The notes: generated by a model from the letters alone, not told the origin. A DNA stretch of 64,000 nt from Phlebotomus papatasi (GCF_024763615.1 NC_077224.1:4340001-4404000); one strand, 5' to 3'. Shown: positions 11,511 through 26,500, numbered from the stretch's first letter. Made by a program: numbers and translations.

Positions 11511-14500
11511 ATGACATTGACCACTTCGGCGACGGAGAACAATAACGTAGTGAATATGGATGCAGCAGTTAATAATAGTACAGCAGAAAATTTACCATCG
11601 AGTGAACTCTCACTTTTGGCTAAGCTGGAGGCGGCCAATAAATTGTACGAGAGTGATGCCAAAAGTCTCAATTCACTCCAGAGTTCAGCACATAGTCGCA
11701 AGAGTTCCGATACCAGTCAGATTAGTTTCAATTCGGGTACGTCAGTGGTTGAGGAGGATATCTGGCAGACGTGGGCGAGTATAGTGACAGATTGGGAGGG
11801 TAGTTTGAAGCGTAAGAATCCGTGTGTACGTGATTTGGTGCGCAAAGGTATTCCTCATCATTTTCGGGCAATTGTGTGGCAATTGCTGTGTGGTGCCGCT
11901 GAAGCGGATAAGAAACAGTATGCGGAATATATAAAAGCCACTTCGGCCTGTGAGAAAGTTATTAGGCGCGATATTGCCAGAACATATCCCGAACATGATT
12001 TTTTCAAGGAGAAAGATGGCCTTGGTCAGGAGGCACTGTTCAATGTGATGAAGGCATATTCATTGCATGATCGTGAAGTGGGATATTGTCAAGGATCGGG
12101 CTTCATTGTGGGATTGCTGTTGATGCAGATGCCAGAAGAAGAGGCTTTTGCAGTTTTGGTGCAGATCATGCAACAACATCGTATGCGAGATATGTTCAAG
12201 CCCTCAATGGCAGAATTAGGTAAATTAAATAATTACTCATCTTATGCATGTTATTTCTCTTTTGTTACAGCTTAAGGGAACTTGGGACAGTTCCAAACAC
12301 CTCAACTTTTTTTCCAATTCTTTTGCAAAATTTATAGAAATTGTTAGCTTTGAAAATACCCAGTAAAATCCTTGAAAATTTTAATTAATAATCTTGGAAA
12401 GAAAATATTTTCCAAGATTTTACATCCGTGATACTACCCTATCCTCCCTTATAATATCTTGGACTTGTCAATTCTTGAAGTAAATTAAAAACAATATTGA
12501 GGCATTTTTCATCAAAAATTTTATTCAAAACTTCAATTTTTCTTGAAGGAAATTTTGAAATAATTTTTGAATGCCTAGGGCAAGTGTGCCAAATTCCGGC
12601 CAGCTTGCAATTTCGGCCACTTTTTTTGTTCCTCGAATTTCCATGAACTTTTAGATTTTACGTACTCTAGAGATTATACAATGCAAAAGAATAACAAAAA
12701 ATGTAGCTTCGACAAACAAGATGACGTGAAAAAGGTATTGGAAGAATTCCTGAAGGGCAAGGAACTATGAGAATGAAGGTGGCCGAAATAGGGCACCAAA
12801 GCTATGTCTATATTTTTATTCATTTTAAAATGTATTAAGAATGATTTTAGACTAAATAAAGACGGTAAACTCTTTACAAGGTACCATGCAACACTCTTTC
12901 AGGAGAAAGAATAAAAAAAATCAATTTGTATTTAAAATATTACATTTCAAACTTGAGACTTTGACGCTTGCATGCAACTATGCCGAAATTTGGCGCACTT
13001 ACCCTATATTAGCAAAAAACAGAATTTATTCAGTAAATATCGGGTATGAACCGATTCAGTAGTGGTTCAGAACCGATTGTAACCGATTCAGTTTTGTCGG
13101 AAATTCCAAGACCTTTCCTACTAGCCTAAACATGACCCCATTCGCCTGAAAAATATGCTCTAGAGCCTTTTTCAACCTTTGACCTTGAAAAACCGTTATT
13201 AGGAATAATTTAACGGTATTTTCGTCTAAGGACGAAATATCCGCATGAGTAGGGGAAAGTACTCTCCCTTCGAACGTTCATGCCTTGAATAATGTGAATT
13301 TTCTTTGTTTTCCTAAAAGACCTAAACATTTCTATTAAAAATATTAGTTGGTTTATCATCAATTGTTGATAATTCCGTGATAATTTAGTGTAAATTTCTT
13401 ACGAAAAACAAAATAAACTCACATTATTCGAAGGCATGAACGTTCGAAATAAGAGCACTTTTCCCTAATCTTAATTTGTCAGTTTGAAGCTTTTGAAGTA
13501 AACCGACTTCGACTGAATGGTGGTGCTTTACTTCAAAATGCTAAATTTTGATGTCAATTTCTCACACAGTGTAGAGTTCTTAATAATTTTTGTACATCTA
13601 GTTATTTTAGCTCAGTGCATTATTGGGCAGTATTTTGGAGGAAAAAATGAGCAGTGCAAAAGCTGCTAAGCAAAGGAAACTTTAGATTTTATGAAACATC
13701 TTGATATTATCGGTTTGATGTTAAAGGGAGTTCTGATGACTGATTATGATTTTTAATTATTTACCGATCAATTTATTTTTTTTACTCACCAAAGTCATAA
13801 TTTCATTACCAAAAATTCGGCTTTTTGACTGGATAAAGTTTAATATCTTATTGGTCAAATTTATCTTTATAATGACAAAATTTTGTTATTCTTATGAATT
13901 AAATTATTTTTTTCCTGACGAGTAAGGGAATTCTGTAATACCCTTGTGTTTTTTTTGAGAATGTGATTCAATAGTCGTGACATTGCCATTTCAGCTTACG
14001 TGCGCATGTCAGAGGTCAAATATTTGATATTTCTAGCAATTCAAATCACTTAAAAAGAAGAAAAAGTCAATAAATTGCATTTTCGAACTCATGCAATAAT
14101 GACAGAAAAGTTTGATTGGCATTGTCAGGTTTCGAACTCACGTGTGACAATGCTTAGAAAATTACAGTATTCCCCTACAACTGCGACTTCGTCAGACCGG
14201 GTTCAAATTTTGTATTTATACGTTTTGACACTCATAGATTACGAATATCGTGCTAAAAATTGATTTTCGGGGACGTCCGCTCGTCTGTCCCGTCCGTTCA
14301 GGGACCGCCCGTTCCACCCGTTCAGGGTCCGCCCGTTCGTCCGTTCAGGGTCCGTCCTGTCGTTCTGTCCGTCCTGTCGTTCTGTCCGTCCTGTTGTTCT
14401 GTCCGTCCTGTCGTTCTGTCCGTCCCGTTCGTCCCGTCCGTCCCTTCCGTTACGACGACCGTTCGTCCGTCGCGTCTGTCCGTCAATTCCGTCCGTCCCG

Positions 14501-17500
14501 TCAGTTCCGTCCGTCACGTCGATTCCGTCCATTCTGTCAGTCCCGTCCGTCCCGTCCGTCCCGTCCGTCCCGTCCGTCCCGTCCGTCCCGTCCGTTCTGT
14601 CAGTCCCGTCCGTTCCCTCCGTCCGTTCGTTCTGTCAGTCCCGTCCGTTCCCTCCGTCCGTTCGTTCTGTTTGTCCCGTTCGTTCGTCCGTCTCGTCCGT
14701 CCTATCCGTTCCATCCGTTCTGTCCGTCCCTCCGTTTCGTCTGTTTTCACCGTTCCGTCCGTCCCATCTGTTCCGTCCGTTCGTCCGTTCTGCCCGTTCC
14801 TAACGTCCCTTCCGTTCCGTTTGTTTCGTCCATTCAGTCCGTTCGCTCCGTCCGTCCGTCCATTCCCCGTCCGCCCGTCTGTTCGTCCATCCCGTCTGTC
14901 CCGATCGTCCCGTCCGTCCGTCGTATAAGCACTTCTAGAGAGAGAGAGAGAGAGAGAGAACGAAGAGAGATATCGACAAGCAGTTTTCGGCGAAGGTTAA
15001 ATGTTGATAGGCGGCTAGAAGTAGGTGATGTCAGATCCACCCCCCTCCTCCCTAAACCTTCCATCTTTCCCTCTTTCGCCATTTTAGAACACCTCAAAAT
15101 TTTGTAATAACTCAACCCCTATGGCATGGACCGGCCTCAAATTTCAGTATGTTACGGCTGGATCTAAGAGCTTTTGTGGAAAAAAAAATTAGGCCGTCTG
15201 GCCCAAGCTGGAAGGGTTAAAAATTGAATTTTCAAATAGCCATATCTTCGGTTCTAATTTCTGTTTCCCGTTCTAATCACTGGTTCGTTAGTTGATAAGT
15301 TCTTCTGAATACCGCAGCTTCTTCTTATTTACTAATTTATATTTATAATCTGGTTAATAATTCCCAAGCCTTTCCAATGACGCCAAATTTGCTCAAATCG
15401 GTTAAAAAATATGCTCTCTTTAGTCTTTTTAATATCTGAATTTGAAAGTGTTTTTTTTCTCGAGAAATTCTTTAAAAAAACATGGTTTTGGGGGAAAAAT
15501 CAAGGTTTTGTTATTGAATCTTGGATTGATTTTTGTGGGGGTCCCTTGAAAGTCCCAGGTTGCTATCTCTAACCGATTGGTCTCTAGAATCGGTAAAGGC
15601 AGAATGCACGAACTGACAAATGGTGTCACATTACCAAAAGAGTCAAAAAAAGGTTGATAATGATGGAGTGGAAGTAATAAAAATATTACTTAAATAAATA
15701 TTTTGCATATTTAACGGCGTTTTCGTAACTTATTCAAAAGAAGTCTCCTGAAAGTATGCAAAATTTCTGAATCCCTGTATTTAGGAATTGTCTTTCATAT
15801 TTTTCCAAATTACCAATGCAATGTCCAGAAACTGCATGGATAAATGTTGTTCAAATTTCAAATTAGTCTTGGAAAAAAGTTGAACGGAATGAACCTGCCC
15901 GGGTCTCCTCTATTGCGCAAAAATTACCTTCAAAGTCATTGATTTTTTTCCGCAGGTCTTTGCATGTATCAATTGGAGAATTTAGTACAGGAACAACTGC
16001 CGGAAATGCATGTACATTTCCAATCACAGGGATTTCAGACCACAATGTATGCATCAAGTTGGTTCCTTACGCTCTACACTACGACCCTCACCCTTCCGCT
16101 GAGCAGTAGAATTATGGATGTCTTCCTGAGCGAAGGCATGGAATTCATCTTCAAGGTGGCCCTTGCACTGCTCACAATGGGAAAGGACACTCTGCTGTCC
16201 CTGGATATGGAGGCTATGCTCAAGTATTTCCAGAAGGAATTGCCACAAAAGGTTGAAAGTGATCCTGAGGCACTCTTCAGTCTGGCCTATTCAATCAAAA
16301 TCAACACGAAGAAAATGAAGAAAATGGAGAAGGAATATGCGGATTTGAGGAAAAAGGAGCAGGAAGAAATGGTGGAATTACGTGTAAGAAAAATTATTTT
16401 TATTTTTTCAGGAAGTATCTTTTGTTGATTTGAGTGATATTTTTTAACAAAAAAATAAATACAGCGGCTTCGGAGTGAAAATCGTCTTCTGAAGAAGAGA
16501 AATGAATTGCTAGAAGCTGAAAGTTTGGAGTTGGCTGATAGATTGGTGCGTGGGCAAGTTTCAAGGGCCGAAGAGGAAGAGACGAGCTATGCAATTCAGA
16601 CAGAATTGCTGGCTCTTCGTCGATCACATCTTGAGATTTCGCATCAACTTGAGACAGCTCATGAGGAAATCCGTGGACTGAGTCTGAGACTTCAGGAAAA
16701 TGTAAGTGAAATCCTCCCAAAATTGGGAATTAATCAAATTCTTTTATCATACCTTTCCGGCAAAAAAGAAAATAATTTTTGTTCATTCTTGTAATTTCAA
16801 ATGCAGCAAAGGGATAATTCTTTAGAATCTGTAAGTGTCTGTGTTTTGGTTTTGAGTGTGCGAATCCTCGTATTTGTCAAGCTTTTTCAATTTTTCTGTC
16901 CCCAAGATTTTTTTGTGTACCAACTTATGCTTACAAAAAACAAAATTCTCAATTTTTGATTTTGCTAAAAATTGGATAAAATTTCTACAATTTCCCGCAG
17001 AATAATTCACATCAGAATTCCATTGATGAATTGTGCTTGAAAGAAGAGGCTCTTAAGCAACGGGATGAGATGGTAACTTGTCTTCTGGAGGAGCTTGTTA
17101 AAGTCAGGCAGGGTCTTGCCGAAAGTGAAGACCAAATACGCAATCTCAAAGCAAAAATTCAAGAGCTAGAAGAGGTAAGATCTTTCACTTCAAGAATAGA
17201 AAAACAAAGTCATAGAGAAATTCTCTGACTGCTTGAAATTACAAATTCAAATATTTCAAGAATTTTCCTACACTGAGAAAAAAACGGGAGTTCGATTAAC
17301 TTTTTTCCTTATAACTTTAACACTTTTTATGTGTAATGTTAATTTTTCACCTTTTTAAGGGTAAAATTAACATGAAAAAGGGTAACTTTAACCCCAATAC
17401 ATCTAAAAAGTGTAATATTTACACCGATTTCGGATCAATACTGCAGGGTAAAATTAACATTTCCGGAATGTTATTTTAACTTTTTTGGATTTCTCTCAGT

Positions 17501-20500
17501 CAGTGTAGTTTTATTACCTTTTTATTAAATATTTTATTAAAAAAGTGATGGAATTTTGACCAAAATTTTTCTCAGATTTGTCCTTGAAAAAAAAAACTCC
17601 AAGAAAAATATCCAGGAGTTTGTCTAAATTACTTAGGGAAAATTTTGAGTAAAGGAGTTTGTCTAAATTGTTAGGAAATTGAACTGCAACTAACTTCAGA
17701 ATACTGTAACTTTCTAACTGATGGCAACAGTGGACTGCGACGCTAAGACGGCGATGGCCGCACGGGCGGTAGGACAAAATTAAGAATAACATTGAGTAAA
17801 ATCTTTTTATGGATTGCAAGCGTACTGATAATTTTTTATTAAAGATTCGTTTTGAAATTTTTTTGATCCGTAATGAAGCTTAACGCTATTAGCGTCGGTG
17901 CAGGCCAAAATTCAGAAAGTCAAAATCCCGAATGTCAGAATCCCGATGAAGTCCCGAAAAGCCTCAATCCCGAAGAGACTATATCCTGAATAGGTCTAAA
18001 TTCCGAATATGTTAAAATCCCGAAAAGTCACAATCGTGAAGATACAAAATCCTGAAGTAGTCGAAATCCCGAATGAGTCGAAATACTAAAAAGATAAAAT
18101 CCCGGAAAGCCAAAATCTCGAAAAGCCAAAATCTAGAAAAGCCTCAATCCAGAGGAGACCTAATCCTGGATAGGTCTAAATTCCGAATATGTCAAGATTC
18201 TAAAAAGCCACAATCGTGAAGAGACAAAATCCTGAACTGGTCGAAATCCTGAAGTGGTCGAAATCCTGAATGGGTCAAAATTCCGAAAAGCCTCAATTCA
18301 GAAGAGACCTAATCCTGGATAGGTCTAAATCCCGAATACGTTAAAATCCCGAAAAGCCACAATCCTGAAGAGACAAAATCCTGAAGTAGTCGAAATCTCG
18401 AGTGAGACTAAATACCAAAAAAGATAAAATCCCGAAAAGCCTCAATCCCGAAGAGACCATATCCTGAATAGGTCTAAATTCCGAAAAGCCATAATCCTTA
18501 TGTGACAAAATCCTGAATTGGTCTAAATTCCCGAAGGGGTCGAAATTCCGAAAAGCCTCAATCCTGAACAATTGAAATCTAGAAATCCAAAATACCGAAA
18601 GCTATTCGGGGTTTTGGATTTTCGGATTTTTATCCACTCGGAACTTTGGCTATTTGGGATTTTGACCGGGACCCGTTAGCGTAATTGTGTCCTATTTGGC
18701 TAGATAAAAGCAGGTTGCTGTCATTACGGCTTTCGACGCATTCAAGTCTCCAAACACTATAGAGGTAGTCGAAATAAAATTGTATCTTTGCTAAAAGTCC
18801 TTGGGACTCAAGTCCTGGGAAAGTCCTATGAAGAACGAAGTTATTGCTTTCTCTGAGACTTAAGGGCCAGTTGCCGAACTCGAACATCCTCTTTTCTTCT
18901 GAAAAAATTGAGTCTCAGTCTAAATCAAGAACGTCAAAATCCTGAACGCCAAAATCCCGAAAAGTCAAACTCATGAAAATAAATAGCTATGTACTCCCAT
19001 ACCATGGACCATTGCACCATATCATGGACCAGGACGTCAAAGTGAATGCAAAATTGTCGATTTTATCAGAAACTGGCTTATTTGCGTATGGATTTGGTGC
19101 AAACGAACGCATCGCTACGTTGTCGTTTGCAATGACTGCAGACACAAAAGAAATGTTGATTAGAGAAATTATTGATATAACCGGCGAAAGGACAATGGGC
19201 AAAATGGTCCAACTTTTCGCCATGAATGAGACCTATACGATTGAATAGGCATTGGCAGAGGTAACAATTTTTGTTCCGGGACCAAACCTAAAAGTATGTA
19301 GGAAAAGCACTAGAGCATAATTTTTTTTTTACAAAACTCCTTTTATGATATAACAGTCTATCTTATGTTGGTCATTCCAAAGAACAATTTGTAAAGAAGG
19401 GCTCAAAGACGATTTTTTCTAGAAGAAACTACATCTTTATCTCTTCATTTTCTCTGCAATTTTCCAGATTTACGTAATAAATCCTTGAATATTCTTCAAA
19501 TTCACAAAAAGGGATTGTATATAGGGAAATGTCTGCTCAGTAAATATTCTTCTTAAAAGAAAACGGAGATATAGGGGTATGGTTACTTCTAGGAAAATAT
19601 TCCTTAAGTTTTCCTTTAGAAATAGTTCTTTTGGCACTGACAACTTACGATATACCGTTATCGAGAAAGAAAGCAAGTTTCATAAAAAGATTTCTACCTA
19701 TTTTTTTTAAGAATTTTTATATAAAGATATCTCAGAAACTTGACGCGACGGACTATTAGTTTCTTTGGGAGATATGTTCAAGACACACCAAGGACTCCCA
19801 AAATACCAATGGTTTCCCATCATACGATTTTGTTCTTCATTTTATTTTCCTGTAATGTTCGAAGGCTTTAAAACGCGATTAGTTTGTATGAGAGCCACCA
19901 GATAGAGCAGTCAAAGGAAAAATCTAAAAATTTGTCAAAAATCTTCAGAAGATTTTTGACAAATGATGTCACGCTGTTTGTCCGTCTGTCGGTCTGGTTG
20001 TCATCAGACCGAGATGACATCCGGACAACATGCCCCTCTTTTATTCTACCGCTGCTTTTCACCACTATGTTTCTTGGAATTGGTCGAAAACATCTGGTGC
20101 GACTCTTTTTATTTTTGAATATGTTTTAGAAATTACACAGGCGAACATTTCGTCCTTAGACGAAAATACCATTCAATCATGACTAATAACGGTTTTTCAA
20201 GGTCAAATATTTAGGTAGAAAATTAGGTAGAAAACTATCAGGTTGACTGAAAATGATAGAATTATCAAGATTTTTTATTAAATCATTAAGACCCCAAAAT
20301 AAGAAAAAAATCTCTTGAAATAAGAATATTTTAGTCACAAGAATATGTGGTTTGAATTTCTTTGATAATTTAATCATTTTTGACCCTGAGATTTGCAGTC
20401 ACTCCAGCTCTTTCCTCAAAGAAAATATTTTATGATTATTTTATTTAAGGATTATGAGAAAAATCTGGAAAATGTAAAGATAGGGGTATTAGTTGTTTTA

Positions 20501-23500
20501 AGAAAATATCCTTCGAGTTGTTTTCTACAAATCATTCTTTGACACAAACATCTTTGGTTATACCGTTGCTGGGATAATTCGAGTCTTTTAAAATATTTCT
20601 ACACTGAGAGAAATCCGAAAAAGTCAAAATAACATTCCGGAAATGTTAATTTTACCCTGCAGTATTGATCCGGAATCGGTGTAAATATTACCCTTTTTAG
20701 GTGTATTGGGGGCTAAAGTTACCCTTTTTCATGTTAATTTTACCCTTAAAAAGGTGTAAAATTAACATTAAAAAATGTTGATATATTTTTACACCTAAAA
20801 AGTGTTAAAGTTATGAGGTAAAAAAGTTAATCGCACCCTCTTTTTTTCTTAGTGTACAAATCTCTTAAAGAATTTCACTTGAGATATCTCGGAAACTTGA
20901 CGTGATGGTAGTGGACATATCTTCGGAAGGGGACATATATTTAGGGGACACAAAAGAACACGAAAAAAGTTTTCGTTTGATTGCATAGACAAGAAACTTC
21001 TTTGTGACAGATATTGTAATAATAACAGAATCGGTTAACTCTTTAAGGACCAGACGTTTATCACACCCAAAAGCAAAAAGAAAAATGAAACCGATAAACA
21101 AATCAATGAAATGTCTGACATGTAACTTTAGAAAATCCAAAAAAGTTTGACTCGGTGTATTTTTCGACTCTATGGACGATAGGGACAAAAATAGCCCATA
21201 ATTTAAGACATTTTACTGAAAATGCCAGTGTCAGTATCATGTATTAATTATTGTACTTTCTAATGCCAAGAGGTTGCCAAGAAAAATTGGTTATATAAAA
21301 ATTTAATAAAAATCATTGATCACTGCGATATTTTGAAAACTTTTAATTTTGAGCTTAATTTACACTGAGAAAAAAATGGGGGTGCGATTAACTTTTTTTC
21401 CTCATAACCTTAACACTTTTAAGGTGTAAAAATATACAGTAGACTCTCGCAAATTCGGCTCTTTTAAGATCGGGCTACTTTTTACTTCGGGCAGCGGTTA
21501 CATTTGAAAAAAATTTGTTTTCATTTTTCAAGTTTGATTATGATTATCAAATGAATCAAATATGCTCAAATTTGGCATGGTTTGTCTTAGTTTTGATGTT
21601 ATTTTGCATTATTGAGGGATTTTCATGCAATTATGAGTGTGTAAACTCAATTATCTATATATGCACATGAATAAAAAATCGTTGCATTTCAAAAACTTTG
21701 TCGCCCGAATTTCTGTCTAATCCGGCTGACATTTCGGTCCCATATGCCCGAATTTGAGAGAGTCTACTGTATTAGCATTTTTAATGTTAATTTTACACCT
21801 TATTGAAAAAGGGTAGCTTTAACCCCTAATACACCTAAAAAGGGTAATATTTACACCGATTTTGGATCAATACTGCAGGGTAAAATAAACATTTCCGGAA
21901 TGTTATTTTAACTTTTTCGGATTTCTCTCAGTGAAGGCAAAAAGTCGATATCCTTTACCGTTTGACCTCAAATTAGAAGCAGAGAAATGAAAAAGTTTTT
22001 TTTGTCATTTTGTTTTCTGGAATGCCCAGGATAAGAAGACACTGAGAGAAACGACTCCTGATAATTCGGTGGCTCATCTGCAAGATGAATTGATTGCTAG
22101 TAAATTGAGGGAGGCCGAAGCGAGTCTGTCGCTGAAGGATTTGAAGCAGCGTGTTCAGGAATTGAGTACGCAGTGGCAGAGGCAGTTGCATGAGCAGAAA
22201 CAGGATACGTCTCAGGCGCAGGATTCGACATCGAAGAAATTGCTATTTTGGGAAGCATCGAGATCGTCAAATGAGGTTCAGAAGTTGGAGGAGGAACTCA
22301 TGACGACGAGAATTCGGGAGATGGAGACTCTGACTGAACTGAAAGAGTTGCGACTGAAGGTGATGGAACTGGAGACACAGGTGCAAGTGTCGACGAATCA
22401 ATTGAGGCGTCAGGATGAGGAATACAAGAGACTCAAAGATGAACTAGATACGGCAATCTCAAGAGAGAAAGAATTATCCAATAAGACTCGAGAACAGCAA
22501 CATAGGTCAATTATATTAATATTATTTTGGTTTTTTATAGGAAAAAGAAAATATTTTTTTAATGAATTTCAGGTACTCAGATTTGGAATCTCGCATGAAG
22601 GACGAACTGATGAATGTCAAAATCAAGTTTACAGAACAAAGTCAGACTGTGGCTGAGCTGAAGCAAGAAATTTCGCGCTTAGAGACAAAGGTAAGTGAAA
22701 AATATGATTTTTCAAGTAAAAATATTTGAAAAATATTGAAAAAAAATGTGAAATTTTCGTGTAGAACTCTGAGATGTTGGCTGAGGGTGAATTGAGATCA
22801 AATCTCGATGAGTCCGATCGTGTGAGAGATCTTCAGGATAAAGTGGCAGAATTGAAAGCTGAGGTACTGTCCCATTCTCTTTAGCAAAAATTCACAAAAG
22901 AAAAGTCTTTAGCAAAAAATGAAATGAAATGTGAGAGAGACCAATTGCAAAAATCACTCACTTGTTGACTATTTTTTTTTCTTCATTGTACATACATTAA
23001 TACTAATATTTCTTTTCCATAAAACTCATCGAAGGGGCATAATTTCTATAATGACGGTGACTTTCTTTTCTTTTGATTTATTCATCAAATACATTTTATA
23101 GACACATTCTTTTGAATACACTCTGCAATAACAAAGGGAAGAAGTTCTGTACATATAATAATTTTATTGGAATAGTTTTATTTTTATCACTATTTTTTTT
23201 TAAAAGAAAAAAAAACACATTTTTGACGAGAGAGAGAGAGAGACTGATGTTTGAGTGTTTTTCTTTTGTATCACATTATTCAAATTAATAGAAAGACATA
23301 CTTTAGAGAGAGATCATCAAAACATGCTAATATTCGTCGTTTTCTATAGTTTCCCACGCCAATCACAAGTCCAGAAACCGAGCCGTGGAAGTGGATTAGC
23401 TAAAATGTGCTGTTTGCAAAAAATAGAGAGCAAAGAATTGAAAAAAAAAATAAAATAATAGAGACGCTAATCACAGGTCACTAACACACTGCTATGCATG

Positions 23501-26500
23501 ATCTTATCTATGTTGAAAATTAATAATTTATTACTATAAAAAAAGTATATATTTTGTTATTTTTTTTAATAATATTGCATGTTTTTTTTATTTATAAAAA
23601 ACACATTGCATTCTTACCTAAAACTTATAATTATTGCATGGTACAGCATATCTAGTAATCCTCGATTGCCTTTACAATTTTAAATAGGTTATGTTGCAAA
23701 TTTATTAAGGATGACATAACCTAACTTATTTTTAAGGTGATATAAACAGAAATTTCCCTATCCGGAAATTAGATTTTTTTTTCTTAAAACCTTGTTTAGG
23801 GGTTTAAGTTTTTTTTCTAAACATCCTTGAAGATTTCTGGAAGGTTTTGCGTACACCGGATCATTTCATTTTGAGGTTATGTTGTTTCGTAAGTTCGAAA
23901 AAATTATTAATTTGTAGAAAGTACAGTGCTGTCTCGTTATATGCACAATTTGGGTGCTTTTTTTGACAGTTCTCTCTCTGAATATGCACAACTTTTTTTG
24001 AAATTCCCAACGGTTTTTCTCCTTCTTTTAATAAATTATCATTTTTTATTGTTTCAGAATTTTCCGTGTTATTTTAAATATAATATCAGACAGAAAAAAT
24101 AAAAATAAGATAATTAAAAACGAGAAAAATTAGTTACCAAGAAAATAATTTTCTTTATTACTTTGTCAAAATGTAAACAAATTGATTTTGAATGCAACCG
24201 ACACAAAAGCTGTGCATATAGAGAGTGTGCATATAGAGAGACAGCACTGTAAATTGAAAAAAAAAGTTTAAAGTACCTTATGAATGCTCTACGGATGTGA
24301 AATTTGAGGATACGAAAGTTGCGGAGAGCTGGAAGTGATCCAGAGGAAATATTTTAAATGGGTACTAGGACTTAAACAGAGTACAAAAAGTGCAATTTTA
24401 GAATCGGAAACTAAAATGGAAAGGATAGCAACGGTTGCAGCTAGCAGAGCAATCAAGTTCGAGGAAAATATTAAAAGAAGTCCGAACAAGGTGTTGAAAG
24501 AGTGTGTAAAAGAGATGAGGAGAAATGATCAACCGGAATCAACATGGAAGAAAAGTAGAAGGAAGTTCCTACAAAGAGTTGGTTACTCTGAAATGATAGT
24601 CAATACAAGATTAAACGAAGGAATGTCTATCTGGTGCGAGTTACAAAAGAGAGATCGCGAATGGGTAGATCAGGAAAGATATAACGCACTGACAGAAGAA
24701 TACAAACTCTTATGGACCCCTTGGATACCGAAGTAGGGTAAAGGCTCATAATTTGGTCCAGTCTGCTTCTAAGCATCGATGTTCCAAGTTTGAAGTGCGA
24801 TATTTCCAATACTAATTGACACTGAATTTTCAACAAAGCAATTTCAAGTCAAATCATATTCAAAATTTAACGTATTTAGTGTTCAAATCTTCCAAAAAGA
24901 ACAAATATTTAGATAGAATTCATTATTCATCAAATTATTGAAATAAATATCCATCATTTTAATCAATTTGTTTTTAGTGTCCAATTTTATCCTCAAAGTG
25001 TTCAAAATAAGAAACTGGACAAAATTATGAGCCTTTCCCCTAAGTGGTAAAAGAAAATATAGTTACTAAGAAAACAAGTTTTGACAAATAGTACTAAATA
25101 TTTTTGATTGAAGGCCATTAAAAATTCTTAGGTCGTTTGTAAATTTCTTAGCGGTTTGACGTATATTAATTTGATTGTCCCCTATAGCCAACGGCCGCAG
25201 CGATTCTACTGGATTTCCAGCAGCCTTTTCTGCCATGTCCGCTGATTTTACCGCTAAGAATCCGCGTGGAATTCCCTGGATTTTACCGCTCAAAACCCTC
25301 GTAAGCTTCCGAGATGGAATTTGACGCTAAATTTCTTCCTAGCGTTCCAGGCACGTTTGCGGAACTCTGTATAGGACCGTCTAATAAGAAATGTCCTCGA
25401 GTTGTTACCACCAGGGTCACAATAATTGTGATATCAGGGTCCTTCCACCTCTTGAGTCCTTTAGCTCCTTATATTCATTTTTTTTGTCTGAAAATACAGA
25501 CGCACAGCACCACAAACGCGCACTCGAACTATTAACACACTTAACACGGACAACAAAACTACACTTGATCTGGACAGACTTACGGACAGACCAAGACTCC
25601 CTATATCTTTAGCAATTCCTTGCTTCTCCCACTCTCCCATTCAATCCCATAAAATTATAGGAGAAGAAATTTAAATATTTTTTTTTGAATCCATAAATGC
25701 AACCGTAACAGAGTTTCCATGGACTTTTCTTTGACGAATATTTCCACGGTTTTTTCTATGGATTAATAGCGGTATAATCGGCAGTTAGCCCTTTAAAAAT
25801 TCGGAAAAATCCTCTTTATTTCCACGAAATTCTCCGCGGACTTTTCAATGCAACCGCCTTAGAGGCTTCTGTGGTTTTATATTATGGAATTCTACGACTT
25901 TTCTAGTGGATTTTTTCATATTTTTCTTCAAAATAATTCCTAAAATTGATTATAAACGACGTGGAATTTTCATTGAGAATTTCCATACGAAAAACATCCA
26001 CAAATAAATGGACGATCAATGCCAATTGGCAACTTAGAACTTGGAGAGTACTCATCTATCAGACGAACACTCAGTTGTTCTACTTTTGAGTTGAAAATAT
26101 TAGTTAGGCCGAAGAATAATTGCGGAATTTTCGCGTTTACTTCCATGAAGTCTTGGCCGAATTATGTACTCGGAATATTCAATGGAAATTTTGTAATTTC
26201 CAGGGGATGTTACCAAATATATTAGCAGAAAATTTCTCGGATTTATCATCGTGGATATCCAGGTGAAAAAATATGATAACTCCGTGGAACTCTAAGCAGA
26301 ATATTACCAGGTTTTTCCATAGAGGCTCACGTGGAAAAATAGCAGAAAAATTCCATAGATTTTTCTTTTAAAGTGAAACTTTGCGGCCGATCGGCTATGG
26401 GGTAGTTATGCATTATTGCCAAATTTATTTCGAGAAAAAAAGCAATGACAAACACAAACCTCCCATTGTGTGATTGCTGCCCCTGGGGGCAAGAATCGCA

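Noticed and set aside
14239..15115. ORFs up to 285 codons on + and 97 on -
   Set aside because: Low-complexity Arg/Pro/Ser or Gly/Arg/Thr/Asp peptides encoded by the CCGTC array inside an Evi5 intron.
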